Assembly (NCBI GenBank): GCA_964511385.1 | Contig: CAZEFE010000001.1 | Location: 1 to 64,000, forward strand | Direction of reading: 5' to 3' | Source: CAILHX01 sp964511385 | GTDB lineage: Bacteria; Pseudomonadota; Gammaproteobacteria; Burkholderiales; Methylophilaceae | DNA length: 64,000 nucleotides | Shown here: piece by piece, positions 31,402-40,486 of the stretch | How positions within the stretch are numbered: the stretch's first letter is position 1 | How the letters are laid out: the number at the start of each line of letters is the position of its first letter | Notes under the pieces: generated by a model | Database searches by the model: none | What the model was told of the DNA's origin: nothing | What the model saw: only the letters and a program-made list of their open reading frames with translations | Made by a program: the position numbers and the translations under genes

Positions 31402-33327
31402 TTACTTGTCTTTTTTCACTTCTTCAAACTCGGCATCCACCACTTCGGCGTCCACCGTCTTTTCGCCTTGCGGGTTAGGCTCGGCGGAACCGGCGGCCTG
31501 TTGCGCCTGCTGTTCGGCATAGACCTTTTCGCCCAGCTTTTGCGAGGCTTCCATCAGCGCGTTGGTCTTGGCTTCGATGGCATCCTTGTCGTCGGACTTG
31601 AGCACTTCTTCAACGTCCTTCAACGCGGCTTCGATCTTTTCCTTCTCGCCGGCTTCCAGCTTGTCGCCGTGTTCGGTCAGCGACTTCTTCACGCTGTGCA
31701 CCATGGCGTCGGCCTGGTTGCGGGCATTGACCAGGTCCAGCGTCTTGCGGTCTTCGTCGGCGTGGGCGGCGGCATCTTCTTCCATGCGGCGGATTTCTTC
31801 CTCGCTCAAACCCGAGCTCGCCTTGATGGTGATGTTGCTTTCCTTGCCGGTGGCCTTGTCCTTGGCGGAAACGTGCAGGATGCCGTTGGCGTCAATGTTG
31901 AAGGTCACCTCGATCTGCGGCATGCCGCGCGGTGCCGGCGGAATGTCGCCCAGGTTGAACTGGCCCAGGCTCTTGTTGCCGGAAGCCACGTCGCGCTCAC
32001 CTTGCAACACGTGGATGGTCACGGCGGACTGGTTGTCCTCGGCGGTCGAGAACACCTGGCTGGCCTTGGTCGGGATGGTGGTGTTTTTCTTGATGAGCTT
32101 GGTCATCACGCCGCCCATGGTTTCGATCCCCAGGGAGAGCGGGGTCACGTCCAGCAGCAGCACGTCCTTGACGTCGCCTTGCAGCACGCCGCCCTGGATT
32201 GCGGCACCCACGGCCACGGCTTCATCCGGGTTGACGTCCTTGCGCGGTTCCTTGCCGAAGAATTCCTTCACCTTTTCCTGCACCTTGGGCATACGGGTCT
32301 GGCCGCCGACCAGGATCACGTCCTGGATGTCGGACAGCTTGACGCCGGCGTCCTTCAGCGCAATTTCGCACGGCTTGATCGAACGTTCGATCAGGTCTTC
32401 CACCAGGCTTTCAAACTTGGCGCGGGTGATCTTCACTACCAAGTGCTTGGGCCCGGTTGCGTCTGCCGTGATGTACGGCAGGTTGACTTCGGTTTGTTGG
32501 CTGGAAGACAGCTCGATCTTGGCCTTTTCCGCGGCTTCTTTCAGGCGCTGCTTGGCCAGCAGGTCGTTGCGGAGGTCGAGGCCGTTTTCCTTCTTGAATT
32601 CGTCAGCCAGGAAATCGATCAAACGGTTGTCGAAGTCTTCGCCGCCCAGGAAGGTGTCGCCGTTGGTGGACAGCACTTCAAACTGGTGCTCGCCGTCGAG
32701 CTCGGCGATTTCGATAATGGAAATATCGAACGTGCCGCCGCCCAGGTCATACACCGCGATCTTGCGGTCGCCTTCCTGCTTGTCCATGCCGAACGCCAGC
32801 GCTGCCGCGGTCGGTTCGTTGATGATGCGCTTCACTTCCAGACCGGCGATGCGGCCGGCATCCTTGGTGGCTTGACGCTGGCTGTCGTTGAAGTAGGCCG
32901 GCACGGTAATCACCGCTTCGGTGACTTCTTCGCCCAGGTAATCCTCGGCGGTTTTCTTCATCTTGCGCAGCACTTCGGCAGAAATCTGCGGCGGCGCCAT
33001 CTTGGTGCCGCGCACTTCCACCCATGCGTCGCCGTTATCGGCCTTGGCGATGGTGTAAGGCATCAGGCCGATGTCCTTTTGCACTTCTTTTTCTTCAAAG
33101 CGGCGGCCAATCAGGCGCTTCACCGCAAACAGCGTGTTCTTCGGGTTGGTCACCGCCTGGCGCTTGGCGGGTGCGCCCGCCAGGATTTCGCCATCGTCCT
33201 GATAAGCAACGATGGACGGCGTGGTGCGTGCGCCTTCGGCGTTTTCGATCACGCGCGGCTTGCCGCCTTCCATCACGGCCACGCAGGAGTTGGTGGTACC
33301 CAGGTCAATGCCAATAATCTTACCCAT
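31402..33327 (-). CDS. dnaK: Chaperone DnaK (Hsp70)
   Basis: ATP-dependent general chaperone. The 641 aa protein starts MGKIIGIDLGTTNSCVAVM (phosphate loop of the actin-like ATPase domain, about 1-385), with IINEPTAAALAFG and VYDLGGGTFD, then the linker DVLLLDVTPLSLGIET and the substrate-binding domain. The lid ends in an Ala/Gln-rich tail with acidic EEVKKDK. It follows grpE by 72 nt, and a second sigma-32-like promoter overlaps the grpE stop codon, so it can be transcribed both with grpE and alone. Confidence 0.99.
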   Translation of the reverse strand: MGKIIGIDLGTTNSCVAVMEGGKPRVIENAEGARTTPSIVAYQDDGEILAGAPAKRQAVTNPKNTLFAVKRLIGRRFEEKEVQKDIGLMPYTIAKADNGDAWVEVRGTKMAPPQISAEVLRKMKKTAEDYLGEEVTEAVITVPAYFNDSQRQATKDAGRIAGLEVKRIINEPTAAALAFGMDKQEGDRKIAVYDLGGGTFDISIIEIAELDGEHQFEVLSTNGDTFLGGEDFDNRLIDFLADEFKKENGLDLRNDLLAKQRLKEAAEKAKIELSSSQQTEVNLPYITADATGPKHLVVKITRAKFESLVEDLIERSIKPCEIALKDAGVKLSDIQDVILVGGQTRMPKVQEKVKEFFGKEPRKDVNPDEAVAVGAAIQGGVLQGDVKDVLLLDVTPLSLGIETMGGVMTKLIKKNTTIPTKASQVFSTAEDNQSAVTIHVLQGERDVASGNKSLGQFNLGDIPPAPRGMPQIEVTFNIDANGILHVSAKDKATGKESNITIKASSGLSEEEIRRMEEDAAAHADEDRKTLDLVNARNQADAMVHSVKKSLTEHGDKLEAGEKEKIEAALKDVEEVLKSDDKDAIEAKTNALMEASQKLGEKVYAEQQAQQAAGSAEPNPQGEKTVDAEVVDAEFEEVKKDK

Positions 33328-33376
33328 TATGTTTTCCTCTTAAATAAGTTCTGAAATTCAAAAACCGATGTTCGTA

Positions 33377-33404
33377 AAGTGGGGATGGTGCTACCGATTT
33401 CAAG
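33377..33404 (-). promoter_or_regulatory. Sigma-32-type promoter in front of dnaK
   Basis: On the minus strand -35 CTTGAAA (33404-33398), 13-nt spacer and -10 CCCCACTT (33384-33377) match the RpoH consensus CTTGAAA-N11-16-CCCCATNT with one change. It overlaps the last codons and stop of grpE and would start transcription about 40-45 nt upstream of dnaK. Confidence 0.75.
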
Positions 33405-33924
33405 CCTTGGGCTTGCTGACCATCACCAATGCCGGGCGCAGCACGCGCTCATGCAGCGTGTAGCCTTTTTGCAGCACGTTGAGCACGGTGTTGGGTTCGG
33501 CCTCGGCTGATTCAATGGCGCTGATGGCCTGGTGCTTGTGCGGGTCGAACTTTTCGCCGACGGGGTTCACTTCCGCGATGTTGAATTTTTCCAGCACGCT
33601 GGCAAATTGCTTCAGCGTCAGCTCCATGCCGTCCTTGAAACTTTCCAGGCTGGCATTTTCAATCGCCAGCGCGGCTTCCAGCGAATCCTTCACTGCCAGC
33701 AGTTCGCCGGAGAATTTTTCCAGCGCGAATTTGCGCGCCTTGTCAGTGTCTTCATGGGCGCGGCGGCGAATGTTTTCGCTTTCCGCCTTGGCGTACATCC
33801 AGGCATCGTAATGTTCTTGCGCCTTGAGTTCGGCGGCCTTGAGCAGTTCTTCCAGGCTGGGCATGGTTTCCACGCTGGCGTCGGCTGCGGTTGATGCGTT
33901 CTGATCCGGTGTTTGTTCTTGCAT
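33400..33924 (-). CDS. grpE: Nucleotide exchange factor GrpE
   Basis: Releases ADP from DnaK. The 174 aa protein has a long N-terminal helix (LLKAAELKAQEHYDAWMYAKAESENIRRR) for dimerisation and the C-terminal beta-wing with the signature FDPHKHQAISAIE and VLQKGYTLHERVLRPALVMVS. ATG 33924 (MQEQTPDQ) is chosen as the start; the upstream in-frame residues overlap the promoter region and are not GrpE-like. First gene of the heat-shock operon; hrcA, often upstream in other proteobacteria, is not here and no CIRCE element was seen. Confidence 0.97.
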   Translation of the reverse strand: MQEQTPDQNASTAADASVETMPSLEELLKAAELKAQEHYDAWMYAKAESENIRRRAHEDTDKARKFALEKFSGELLAVKDSLEAALAIENASLESFKDGMELTLKQFASVLEKFNIAEVNPVGEKFDPHKHQAISAIESAEAEPNTVLNVLQKGYTLHERVLRPALVMVSKPKA

Positions 33925-33960
33925 GAGAAAAGGCCTCTGTATTTTTTGTAACAGACTGGC

Positions 33961-33988
33961 AAGTGGGGATGGTTGGGGGGATTTCAAG
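33961..33988 (-). promoter_or_regulatory. Sigma-32-type promoter of grpE-dnaK-dnaJ
   Basis: On the minus strand -35 CTTGAAA (33988-33982) and -10 CCCCACTT (33968-33961) are separated by 13 nt. Transcription would begin near 33954, about 30 nt upstream of grpE. The elements and spacer length are identical to those of the promoter in front of dnaK. Confidence 0.8.
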
Positions 33989-34374
33989 AGGCGGGGCGGG
34001 AAGAATTTTTGGAGGCTGTGTGTTGCGGTGGATTGGGAGCTTTCGGATGGAATTACTATGGTGGTTGGGTCAGAAAAGGTAGTTAATTAGGCCGCATGGC
34101 TAATGCCGGTTCCCGACCCATAGCAGAAGTTCGCAAAAGTGGAGAGTTTCGAATGCTTTCTGCCAATCCAGCCATCAAAATCGATTGCTTCGTTCGTCGG
34201 CGATCGTGCCATTAGCGGACATGGTGGAGAATCTAGAATAGAACTGCTACTATATCGTAGTGTAAACAAGTCCAGCACAAATCTGGACCCGCAAAAAAGA
34301 GGTATCTCCGAACTGGAACACTCAAGAAAAATGCGTAAGAATCGAAAATATTCTCTTTTCCAGTTCAGACAACC
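33989..34374. other. Intergenic region between the heat-shock and exporter operons
   Basis: About 390 nt with no convincing gene; short open frames on both strands have no start signals or family likeness. It is more AT-rich than its neighbours. Two dyads stand out: GTCCAG (34270-34275) / CTGGAC (34283-34288), and the longer-spaced GAACTGGA (34310-34317) / TCCAGTTC (34359-34366) that ends 8 nt before the HlyD start. These could be regulator sites for the exporter operon; no promoter could be fixed. Confidence 0.5.
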
Positions 34375-35454
34375 ATGAGCATTCGCAATCTGCTTGTCAT
34401 CCTCGTTGCTCTCGGCACCATTGGCGGTGGGGCATGGGCGTGGCGGCATTTTTACCTGCAGCCCGCCGCGCCCGAGGCCTTCGCTTCAGGCAATGGTCGC
34501 ATCGAGGCGACGGAAGTCAATATCGCGACCAAGCAGGCGGGACGCGTCGAGGCTATCCTGGTTAACGAGGGCGATGAAGTACACGCCGGGCAGACGCTGG
34601 CGCGCATGGACACTGCCACGCTGCGTGCCGACCTTCGTCAGGCCGAGGCGCAGGTGCGGCAGGCCCGCCATAGCACCAAGGCCGCGGCGGCCGTCGTTAC
34701 CCAGCGCCGCAACGAGCAGTCCGCCGCCAGCGCCGTGGTGATGCAACGCGAAAGCCAGCAGAACCTGGCTGAGAAGAACGTGGCACGTACGCGCCAGTTG
34801 ATCGACAAGGGGTTCGTATCGCCGCAGAAACTGGACGTGGACAAGACCAGCAGCCAGTCTAGTCAGGCCGCGACCACGGCGGCCAAGGCGCAACTCGCCG
34901 AGACACAATCGGCCGTCGATGCCGCGCGTGCCGGGGCGATGGGGGCGCAATCCGCCGCCGAGGCCGCCGACGCCAGGGTCGAGCGCATCAAGGCCGACAT
35001 CCGCGATGCCGAACTGGTGTCACCTATCGACGGGCGCGTGCTGTACCGGCTGGCCGAGCCGGGCGAGGTGCTGGGCGCGGGCGGCAACTTGCTCACGTTG
35101 CTCAACATCACGGAGGTCTACATGACCATCTTCCTGCCCACGACGCAGGCTGGGCGTGTGAGCCTAGGCGCGGAAGCGCGGATCGTGCTCGATGTGCGGC
35201 CGGACATCTCGATTCCCGCCACGGTCAGCTTCGTTTCGCCCGAAGCGCAGTTCACGCCCAAGTCGGTGGAAACCCGCAACGAGCGTGAGAAGCTGATGTT
35301 CCGCATCAAGGTACGCATCCCCGAAGACCTGCTGCGGGCCTACGCCAAGCGCGTCAAGACCGGGCTGCCGGGCGTCGCCTACGTGCGGCTCGACCCGCAG
35401 ACGCCGTGGCCGCAGAACATCCCGCCATTGGTCACGCCCCAGAACGCACGATGA
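34375..35454 (+). CDS. HlyD-family periplasmic membrane-fusion protein (YhiI-like)
   Basis: 359 aa adaptor that links an ABC exporter to the outer membrane. It has one N-terminal anchor (NLLVILVALGTIGGGAWAW). A biotinyl-lipoyl half (GRIEATEVNIATKQAGRV, EGDEVHAGQTLARMD) follows, then a long Ala-rich coiled-coil hairpin (about 85-215), the second lipoyl half (LVSPIDGRVLYRLAEPGE) and a beta-barrel domain. Its stop overlaps the ATG of the double-ATPase gene (ATGA). Order HlyD-RbbA-YhhJ equals the E. coli yhiI-rbbA-yhhJ cluster. Exported substrate unknown; no outer-membrane TolC partner is encoded nearby. Confidence 0.92.
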   Translation: MSIRNLLVILVALGTIGGGAWAWRHFYLQPAAPEAFASGNGRIEATEVNIATKQAGRVEAILVNEGDEVHAGQTLARMDTATLRADLRQAEAQVRQARHSTKAAAAVVTQRRNEQSAASAVVMQRESQQNLAEKNVARTRQLIDKGFVSPQKLDVDKTSSQSSQAATTAAKAQLAETQSAVDAARAGAMGAQSAAEAADARVERIKADIRDAELVSPIDGRVLYRLAEPGEVLGAGGNLLTLLNITEVYMTIFLPTTQAGRVSLGAEARIVLDVRPDISIPATVSFVSPEAQFTPKSVETRNEREKLMFRIKVRIPEDLLRAYAKRVKTGLPGVAYVRLDPQTPWPQNIPPLVTPQNAR

Positions 35455-38213
35455 GCGAAGCCGCCGTCGCCCGGCTCGCGGGCGTCAGCCACCGTTACGG
35501 CGAGTCCGCCGCGCTGGACAACGTCAGCCTGGAGATCCCCGCCGGGCGCATGGTGGGGCTGATCGGCCCGGACGGCGTGGGCAAATCCAGCCTGCTCGCG
35601 CTGGTGTCCGGCGTGCGCGCGATACAAACCGGCACGGTCGAGGTATTGGGCGGCGACATGCGCGACAAGCGCCACCGCGCCGAGGTTTGCCCACGCATCG
35701 CCTACATGCCGCAAGGGCTGGGCAAGAATCTCTACATGACGCTCTCGGTGTTCGAGAACATCGATTTCTTCGGCCGCCTGTTCGGCCAGGATCGCGCCGA
35801 ACGCACCGCGCGCATCGCCGAACTGCTCGACAGTACCAGCCTCGCCGCGTTCCGCGACCGGCCCGCCGGCAAGCTCTCGGGCGGCATGAAGCAGAAACTC
35901 GGCCTGTGCTGCGCGCTGATCCACGACCCCGACCTGCTGATTCTCGACGAGCCGACAACCGGCGTCGATCCGTTGTCGCGCCGCCAGTTCTGGCAACTGA
36001 TAGACCGCATCCGTAAGCGCCGCAGCGGCATGAGCGTGCTGGTCGCGACGGCCTACATGGAAGAAGCCGCCGATTTCGACTGGCTGGTCGCGATGGACGA
36101 CGGCCGCATCCTCGCCACCGGCAGCCCGGCCGAACTGCGCCAGCGTACCGGCCAGGCCGATCTCGACGCGGCGTTCATCCAGTTGCTGCCGGAGGATAAA
36201 CGACAGGGTCACCGCGCCCTCGTCGTGCCGCCGCGCGACGCCACCGACGGCCAGCCGCCCGCGATCCGCGCCGAGGCGCTGACCATGCGTTTCGGCGATT
36301 TCACGGCGGTGGATCATGTGGATTTCGAGATCGGGCGCGGCGAAATCTTCGGCTTCCTCGGCTCCAACGGCTGCGGCAAGACCACCACCATGAAAATGCT
36401 CACCGGCCTGCTGCCGCCCAGCGAAGGTCGTGCCTGGCTGTTCGGCACGCCGGCCAAGGCGCACGACATCGAGACGCGCAAGCGTGTGGGCTATATGACG
36501 CAGGCCTTCTCGCTCTACGGCGAACTCACCGTGCGCCAGAACCTCGTGCTGCACGCCCAGCTTTTCCACCTGCCATCGGAGCGCATCCCGGCGCGCGTGG
36601 CGGAAATGGTCGAGCGCTTCGACCTCGCGGAGCACATCGACAAGCTGGCCGGCGCGTTGCCGCTCGGCATCCGCCAGCGCCTGTCGCTCGCGGTCGCGGT
36701 GATCCACGCGCCGGAAATGCTGATCCTCGACGAGCCGACCTCCGGCGTCGATCCGGTCGCGCGCGACGCCTTCTGGGAACTGCTGATCGATCTCTCGCGC
36801 AAGGACGGCGTGACCATCTTCGTTTCCACGCATTTCATGAACGAGGGCGAGCGCTGCGACCGCATTTCGCTGATGCACGCCGGGCGCGTGCTGGCCTGCG
36901 GCAGACCGGCAGACCTCGTCACGGCGCGCGGCAAGGCGACGCTGACCGAGGCTTTTATCGATTACCTGGAAACGGCGGGCGGCGAGACGGTAAGCGACGA
37001 GACGGCGGACGACAGCGAGGCAGATCGCGCCATTGCGAACGCCCCGCCCCCGGACAAGCCACGCGCCCGCGCGCCGCAGAACGCCGTATTCAGCCTGCAG
37101 CGCCTGCTGGGCTATGCCTATCGCGAACTGCTGGAAGTGCTGCGCGACCCGGTGCGGTTGATGTTCTCGCTGATCGGCTCGGTGCTGCTGATGTTTATGA
37201 TGGGCTACGGCATCACCATGGATGTCGAGAACCTGCGTTTCGCGGTGCTTGACCGCGACCAGACGCCGGAAAGCCGCGCCTATATCCAGAACATTTCGGG
37301 GTCGCGCTATTTCAACGAACACGCGCCCATCACCAGTAGCGAGGAGCTCGACCGCCGCATGGCCAGCGGCGAACTGAGCCTGGCGTTCGAGATTCCGCCC
37401 GATTTCGGCAAGAATCTGCGGCGCGGAAAAACCGTAGAAATCGGCGTGTGGATCGACGGCGCCATGCCGTTTCGCGGCGAAACCATCCGGGGCTACCTCC
37501 AAGGCATGCATTACAGCTATCTCGCCCAGCTTGCGCGCCAGACACTAGGCACCACGCCGCATCTGGTGCCGGGCACCATAGCGGCACGCTACCGCTACAA
37601 CCAGGATTTCAAGAGCCTGTACGCGATGGTGCCGGCGGTGATCCCACTGCTTTTGGTGTTTATCCCCGCCATCCTCATGGCCGTAGCCGTGGTACGCGAA
37701 AAGGAGATGGGCTCGATCACCAATTTCTACGCGACGCCGGTCACGCGGCTGGAATTCCTGCTCGGCAAGCAGTTGCCTTATATCGGAGTGAGCATGGTGA
37801 GTTTCTACGGTCTGGTCGCGCTGGCGATTTATGTTTTCGGTGTGCCGCTCAAAGGCAGCTTGTTGACACTAAGCAGTGCCGCACTGCTGTTCGTCATGGC
37901 GACAACGGGCATCGGCCTACTGATGTCGGCGTTCACCCGCACGCAGATCGCTGCGCTCGCCGCAACAGCAATCATTACCCTGCTGGCCACCGTCAATTTT
38001 TCCGGGCTGACCAGCCCGATATCCTCCCTGAGCGGCATGGGTGCGGTGATTGGCACCTACTTTCCGGCCACCTATTTCCTCAACATCAGCCGCGGCGTGT
38101 TCACCAAGGCGCTGGAGTTTCGCGACCTAGTTGCCGATTTCCTCGCGCTGGCGTCGTTCATCCCTGTCCTGACACTGCTGAGCGCCCTGTTTCTCACCAA
38201 GCAGGAAAAATGA
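35451..38213 (+). CDS. rbbA: RbbA-type double-ATPase ABC transporter with fused ABC-2 membrane domain
   Basis: 920 aa protein. First ABC domain (about 1-240): Walker A GPDGVGKSS, signature LSGGMKQKL, Walker B LLILDEPTTGVDP. Second ABC domain (about 275-510): GSNGCGKTT, an altered signature LPLGIRQRL lacking the SGG core, and LILDEPTSGVDP. The C-terminal ABC-2 permease (about 560-920) has one helix near 580, a large extracytoplasmic loop and about five more helices. This is the RbbA/YhiH layout. E. coli RbbA was described as a ribosome-associated ATPase, but the gene context is that of an exporter. Start ATG 35451 is coupled to the HlyD stop. Confidence 0.93.
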   Translation: MSEAAVARLAGVSHRYGESAALDNVSLEIPAGRMVGLIGPDGVGKSSLLALVSGVRAIQTGTVEVLGGDMRDKRHRAEVCPRIAYMPQGLGKNLYMTLSVFENIDFFGRLFGQDRAERTARIAELLDSTSLAAFRDRPAGKLSGGMKQKLGLCCALIHDPDLLILDEPTTGVDPLSRRQFWQLIDRIRKRRSGMSVLVATAYMEEAADFDWLVAMDDGRILATGSPAELRQRTGQADLDAAFIQLLPEDKRQGHRALVVPPRDATDGQPPAIRAEALTMRFGDFTAVDHVDFEIGRGEIFGFLGSNGCGKTTTMKMLTGLLPPSEGRAWLFGTPAKAHDIETRKRVGYMTQAFSLYGELTVRQNLVLHAQLFHLPSERIPARVAEMVERFDLAEHIDKLAGALPLGIRQRLSLAVAVIHAPEMLILDEPTSGVDPVARDAFWELLIDLSRKDGVTIFVSTHFMNEGERCDRISLMHAGRVLACGRPADLVTARGKATLTEAFIDYLETAGGETVSDETADDSEADRAIANAPPPDKPRARAPQNAVFSLQRLLGYAYRELLEVLRDPVRLMFSLIGSVLLMFMMGYGITMDVENLRFAVLDRDQTPESRAYIQNISGSRYFNEHAPITSSEELDRRMASGELSLAFEIPPDFGKNLRRGKTVEIGVWIDGAMPFRGETIRGYLQGMHYSYLAQLARQTLGTTPHLVPGTIAARYRYNQDFKSLYAMVPAVIPLLLVFIPAILMAVAVVREKEMGSITNFYATPVTRLEFLLGKQLPYIGVSMVSFYGLVALAIYVFGVPLKGSLLTLSSAALLFVMATTGIGLLMSAFTRTQIAALAATAIITLLATVNFSGLTSPISSLSGMGAVIGTYFPATYFLNISRGVFTKALEFRDLVADFLALASFIPVLTLLSALFLTKQEK

Positions 38214-38214
38214 G

Positions 38215-39339
38215 ATGCAGCGCCTGGCCAACATCTACCGACTCGGCATCAAGGAACTACGCAGCCTGGGGCACGACGGCATCCTGATCATCATGATCGT
38301 CTGGACCTTCAGCGGCGGCATCTACGCGGCGGCGACCGCTACCTCGCAGGAACTGCACAACGCGCCCATCGCCGTCGTCGACGAAGATCAATCCAAGCTC
38401 TCCGGCCGCATCATCGGCGCCTTCTACGGACCGTATTTCATGGCGCCGATCAGGGTCACCCCCGACAAGATCGATCCCGGCCTGGACGCCGGCATCTACA
38501 CTTTCGTACTGCACATACCACCGGATTACGAGCGCGACCTGCTGGCTGGGAGAAATCCCACTCTGCAGGTCAACATCGACGCCACGCGCATGTCGCAAGC
38601 CTTCATCGGGGCGAACTACATCGACAACATCATCAACGGGGAAATCGGCGAATACCTCAAGGGCTACCGCAGCCAGCCGGCGCTGCCGATCCGGCTGGCA
38701 ACACACGTCAAGTTCAATCCCAACCTGACCAGCCACTGGTTCGGCAGCATCATGGAACTTATCAACAACATCACAATGCTCTCCATCATGCTCACCGGCG
38801 CCGCGCTGATCCGCGAACGCGAGCACGGCACGCTGGAACACCTGCTGGTCATGCCGCTGGACGCGGTGGAAATCATGCTCGCGAAAATCTGGTCGATGGG
38901 CCTGGTCGTGTTGCTCGCCGCCAGCCTGTCGCTGCACTTTATCATCCAGGGCGCACTGCACGTGCCGATTGCTGGCTCCATCACGCTCTTCCTGTGCGGC
39001 GCGCTGTTGCACCTGCTCGCCACCACCTCGCTGGGCGTATTTATGGGCACGGTCGCGCGCAACATGCCGCAACTCGGACTGCTGATGATCTTGACCCTCC
39101 TGCCGCTGCAAATGCTGTCCGGCGGCATCACCCCACGCGAAAGCATGCCGGAAATCGTGCAGCAGATCATGCTGGCCGCGCCGACCACGCATTTCGTCAG
39201 CCTGTCGCAGGCCATCCTCTATCGCGGCGCAGGCTTCGACGTGGTTTGGCCCAGTTTCCTCGCTATCATCGCCATCGGTGCGGTCTTCTTTGCACTCGCA
39301 CTGGCGCTGTTCCGCCGCAGCTTATCGTCGGAGCAGTGA
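38215..39339 (+). CDS. ABC-2 type permease (YhhJ-like)
   Basis: 374 aa inner-membrane permease: one N-terminal helix (HDGILIIMIVWTFSGGIYAA), a large periplasmic domain (about 45-170, with the motif VDEDQSKLSGRI) and five or six C-terminal helices around LINNITMLSIMLTGAALIREREHGTLEHLLVMP, typical of ABC-2 exporters. It starts 1 nt after the rbbA stop and is the last gene of the operon. Probably pairs with the fused permease domain of RbbA. Confidence 0.92.
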   Translation: MQRLANIYRLGIKELRSLGHDGILIIMIVWTFSGGIYAAATATSQELHNAPIAVVDEDQSKLSGRIIGAFYGPYFMAPIRVTPDKIDPGLDAGIYTFVLHIPPDYERDLLAGRNPTLQVNIDATRMSQAFIGANYIDNIINGEIGEYLKGYRSQPALPIRLATHVKFNPNLTSHWFGSIMELINNITMLSIMLTGAALIREREHGTLEHLLVMPLDAVEIMLAKIWSMGLVVLLAASLSLHFIIQGALHVPIAGSITLFLCGALLHLLATTSLGVFMGTVARNMPQLGLLMILTLLPLQMLSGGITPRESMPEIVQQIMLAAPTTHFVSLSQAILYRGAGFDVVWPSFLAIIAIGAVFFALALALFRRSLSSEQ

Positions 39340-39383
39340 CTCCCTTCGCGTAAGGTGAACAAATTCTATGCTTGGCGGTTATC

Positions 39384-39423
39384 GGAGTGGTTCTACTATG
39401 CTGTCAGCAAGTAGAACCACTCC
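39384..39423. repeat. Perfect 13-bp inverted repeat downstream of the exporter operon
   Basis: GGAGTGGTTCTAC (39384-39396) and GTAGAACCACTCC (39411-39423) are perfectly complementary; the 14-nt loop contains a further TGCT/AGCA pairing. It lies 45 nt after the permease stop. No T-run follows on either strand, so it is not a canonical terminator. Confidence 0.6.
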
Positions 39424-39554
39424 AGCTATTCAAGTGTCTTGATGCCAACGGCTGCTTCGACTAATAACAGACGTTTATTATGGGTGGTTTCCATGTCTAC
39501 TTATGGCCGAATTGAGTCTTCACGTTAATAGCAAGCCAACAAGTAAATGAATTT

Positions 39555-40424
39555 TTATGGCGGCTGCTGCGTGCCCAGCCTGACTTTATGCCTGTTGTAG
39601 CTCCACAAATACTGCTCCGGGCATTGCCTGATCTGCGCTTCCAGCGCGGCATTGAGGCCGGCCGGGGTGTTGATGTCGCCATCGGCCAGTGCGGTGAGGT
39701 GCAGGTGAAAGCCGCGGCCAAAAGGCAGCCGTTCGCAAAACGCCATGATGACGCTGGCGCCGGTTTTCTGCGCCAGTTTGCCGGCGAGGGTCATGGTGTA
39801 GGCGGGACGGCCGAAAAACGGTGCCCATTCGCCTTCGCCGGTGGAGGGCGCCTGGTCGGGCAAAATGCCAATCGCTTCGCCGCGTTTTAAGGCCAGCAGC
39901 AAGTCTTTGACGCCCTGGGAGGTGGCCGGGGCCAGCTTGACTTTGCCGCGGCTGCGCCCGGCGGCGATCATGGGCATGATCCAGCTTTTGCGCGGCGGGC
40001 GGTAGAGCACGGCGATGGGGTGGCGGGCGGCGTAATAAATGGAGGTGATTTCAAAACAGCCCAGGTGCGGGGTGAGGAAGATGATGCCCTTGCCTTTGGC
40101 CAGCGCGGCTTCTACATGCTCCCAGCCGTCGCATTGGCGTATCCAGGACAGCACGGTGTTGTCGTCGCGCTGCCATACGGCAAAGGTTTCCAGCAGCGCC
40201 TTGCCGGATTCGCCGATATTGCGGCGCAGGATGGCGCGCTGCGTGGTGGCGTCAGCCGCGATGCCGCTGGCCCGGATGTTGGCGCGCATCATGCGTGCGG
40301 TTTTGGGCGAAACGAGATACACCAGCCAGCCGAGGGCAACGCCCAAGCCGTGCACCAGCGGTAAGGGCAGCCGCGCGATCAGCGATAACAGGCCGAGCAG
40401 CAGGCGGACAAGAGGTTTTTTCAT
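39555..40424 (-). CDS. LpxL/HtrB-family lipid A late acyltransferase
   Basis: Adds a secondary acyl chain to Kdo-lipid A at the inner membrane. The 289 aa protein has a hydrophobic N-terminal anchor (about 5-38) and the acyltransferase motif TPHLGCFE with His120 and Glu125 (HX4E), then PPRKSWIMPMI and ILPDQAPSTGEGEWAPFFG. Family members differ in acyl chain (lauroyl, myristoyl, palmitoleoyl), which cannot be told here. Divergent from the ELM1-like gene and beside the LPS core locus. Confidence 0.9.
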   Translation of the reverse strand: MKKPLVRLLLGLLSLIARLPLPLVHGLGVALGWLVYLVSPKTARMMRANIRASGIAADATTQRAILRRNIGESGKALLETFAVWQRDDNTVLSWIRQCDGWEHVEAALAKGKGIIFLTPHLGCFEITSIYYAARHPIAVLYRPPRKSWIMPMIAAGRSRGKVKLAPATSQGVKDLLLALKRGEAIGILPDQAPSTGEGEWAPFFGRPAYTMTLAGKLAQKTGASVIMAFCERLPFGRGFHLHLTALADGDINTPAGLNAALEAQIRQCPEQYLWSYNRHKVRLGTQQPP

Positions 40425-40486
40425 GACAGGCGGATTTTCGCATAGATTCTTGCGCGGCAGAGAAGGACAAAGTAGCCTTGCGGGCT

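Noticed and set aside
31468..33354. 628-codon plus-strand frame opposite dnaK
   Set aside because: Mirror frame of a highly biased dnaK gene; composition (His/Gln/Val-rich) is typical of antisense translation.
34087..34449. Short open frames on both strands in the grpE-HlyD gap
   Set aside because: No ribosome-binding site, no family likeness, and mutually overlapping.
35379..37511. 710-codon minus-strand frame opposite rbbA
   Set aside because: Mirror of rbbA codons, rich in Arg/His/Ala with no domain; no ribosome-binding site.
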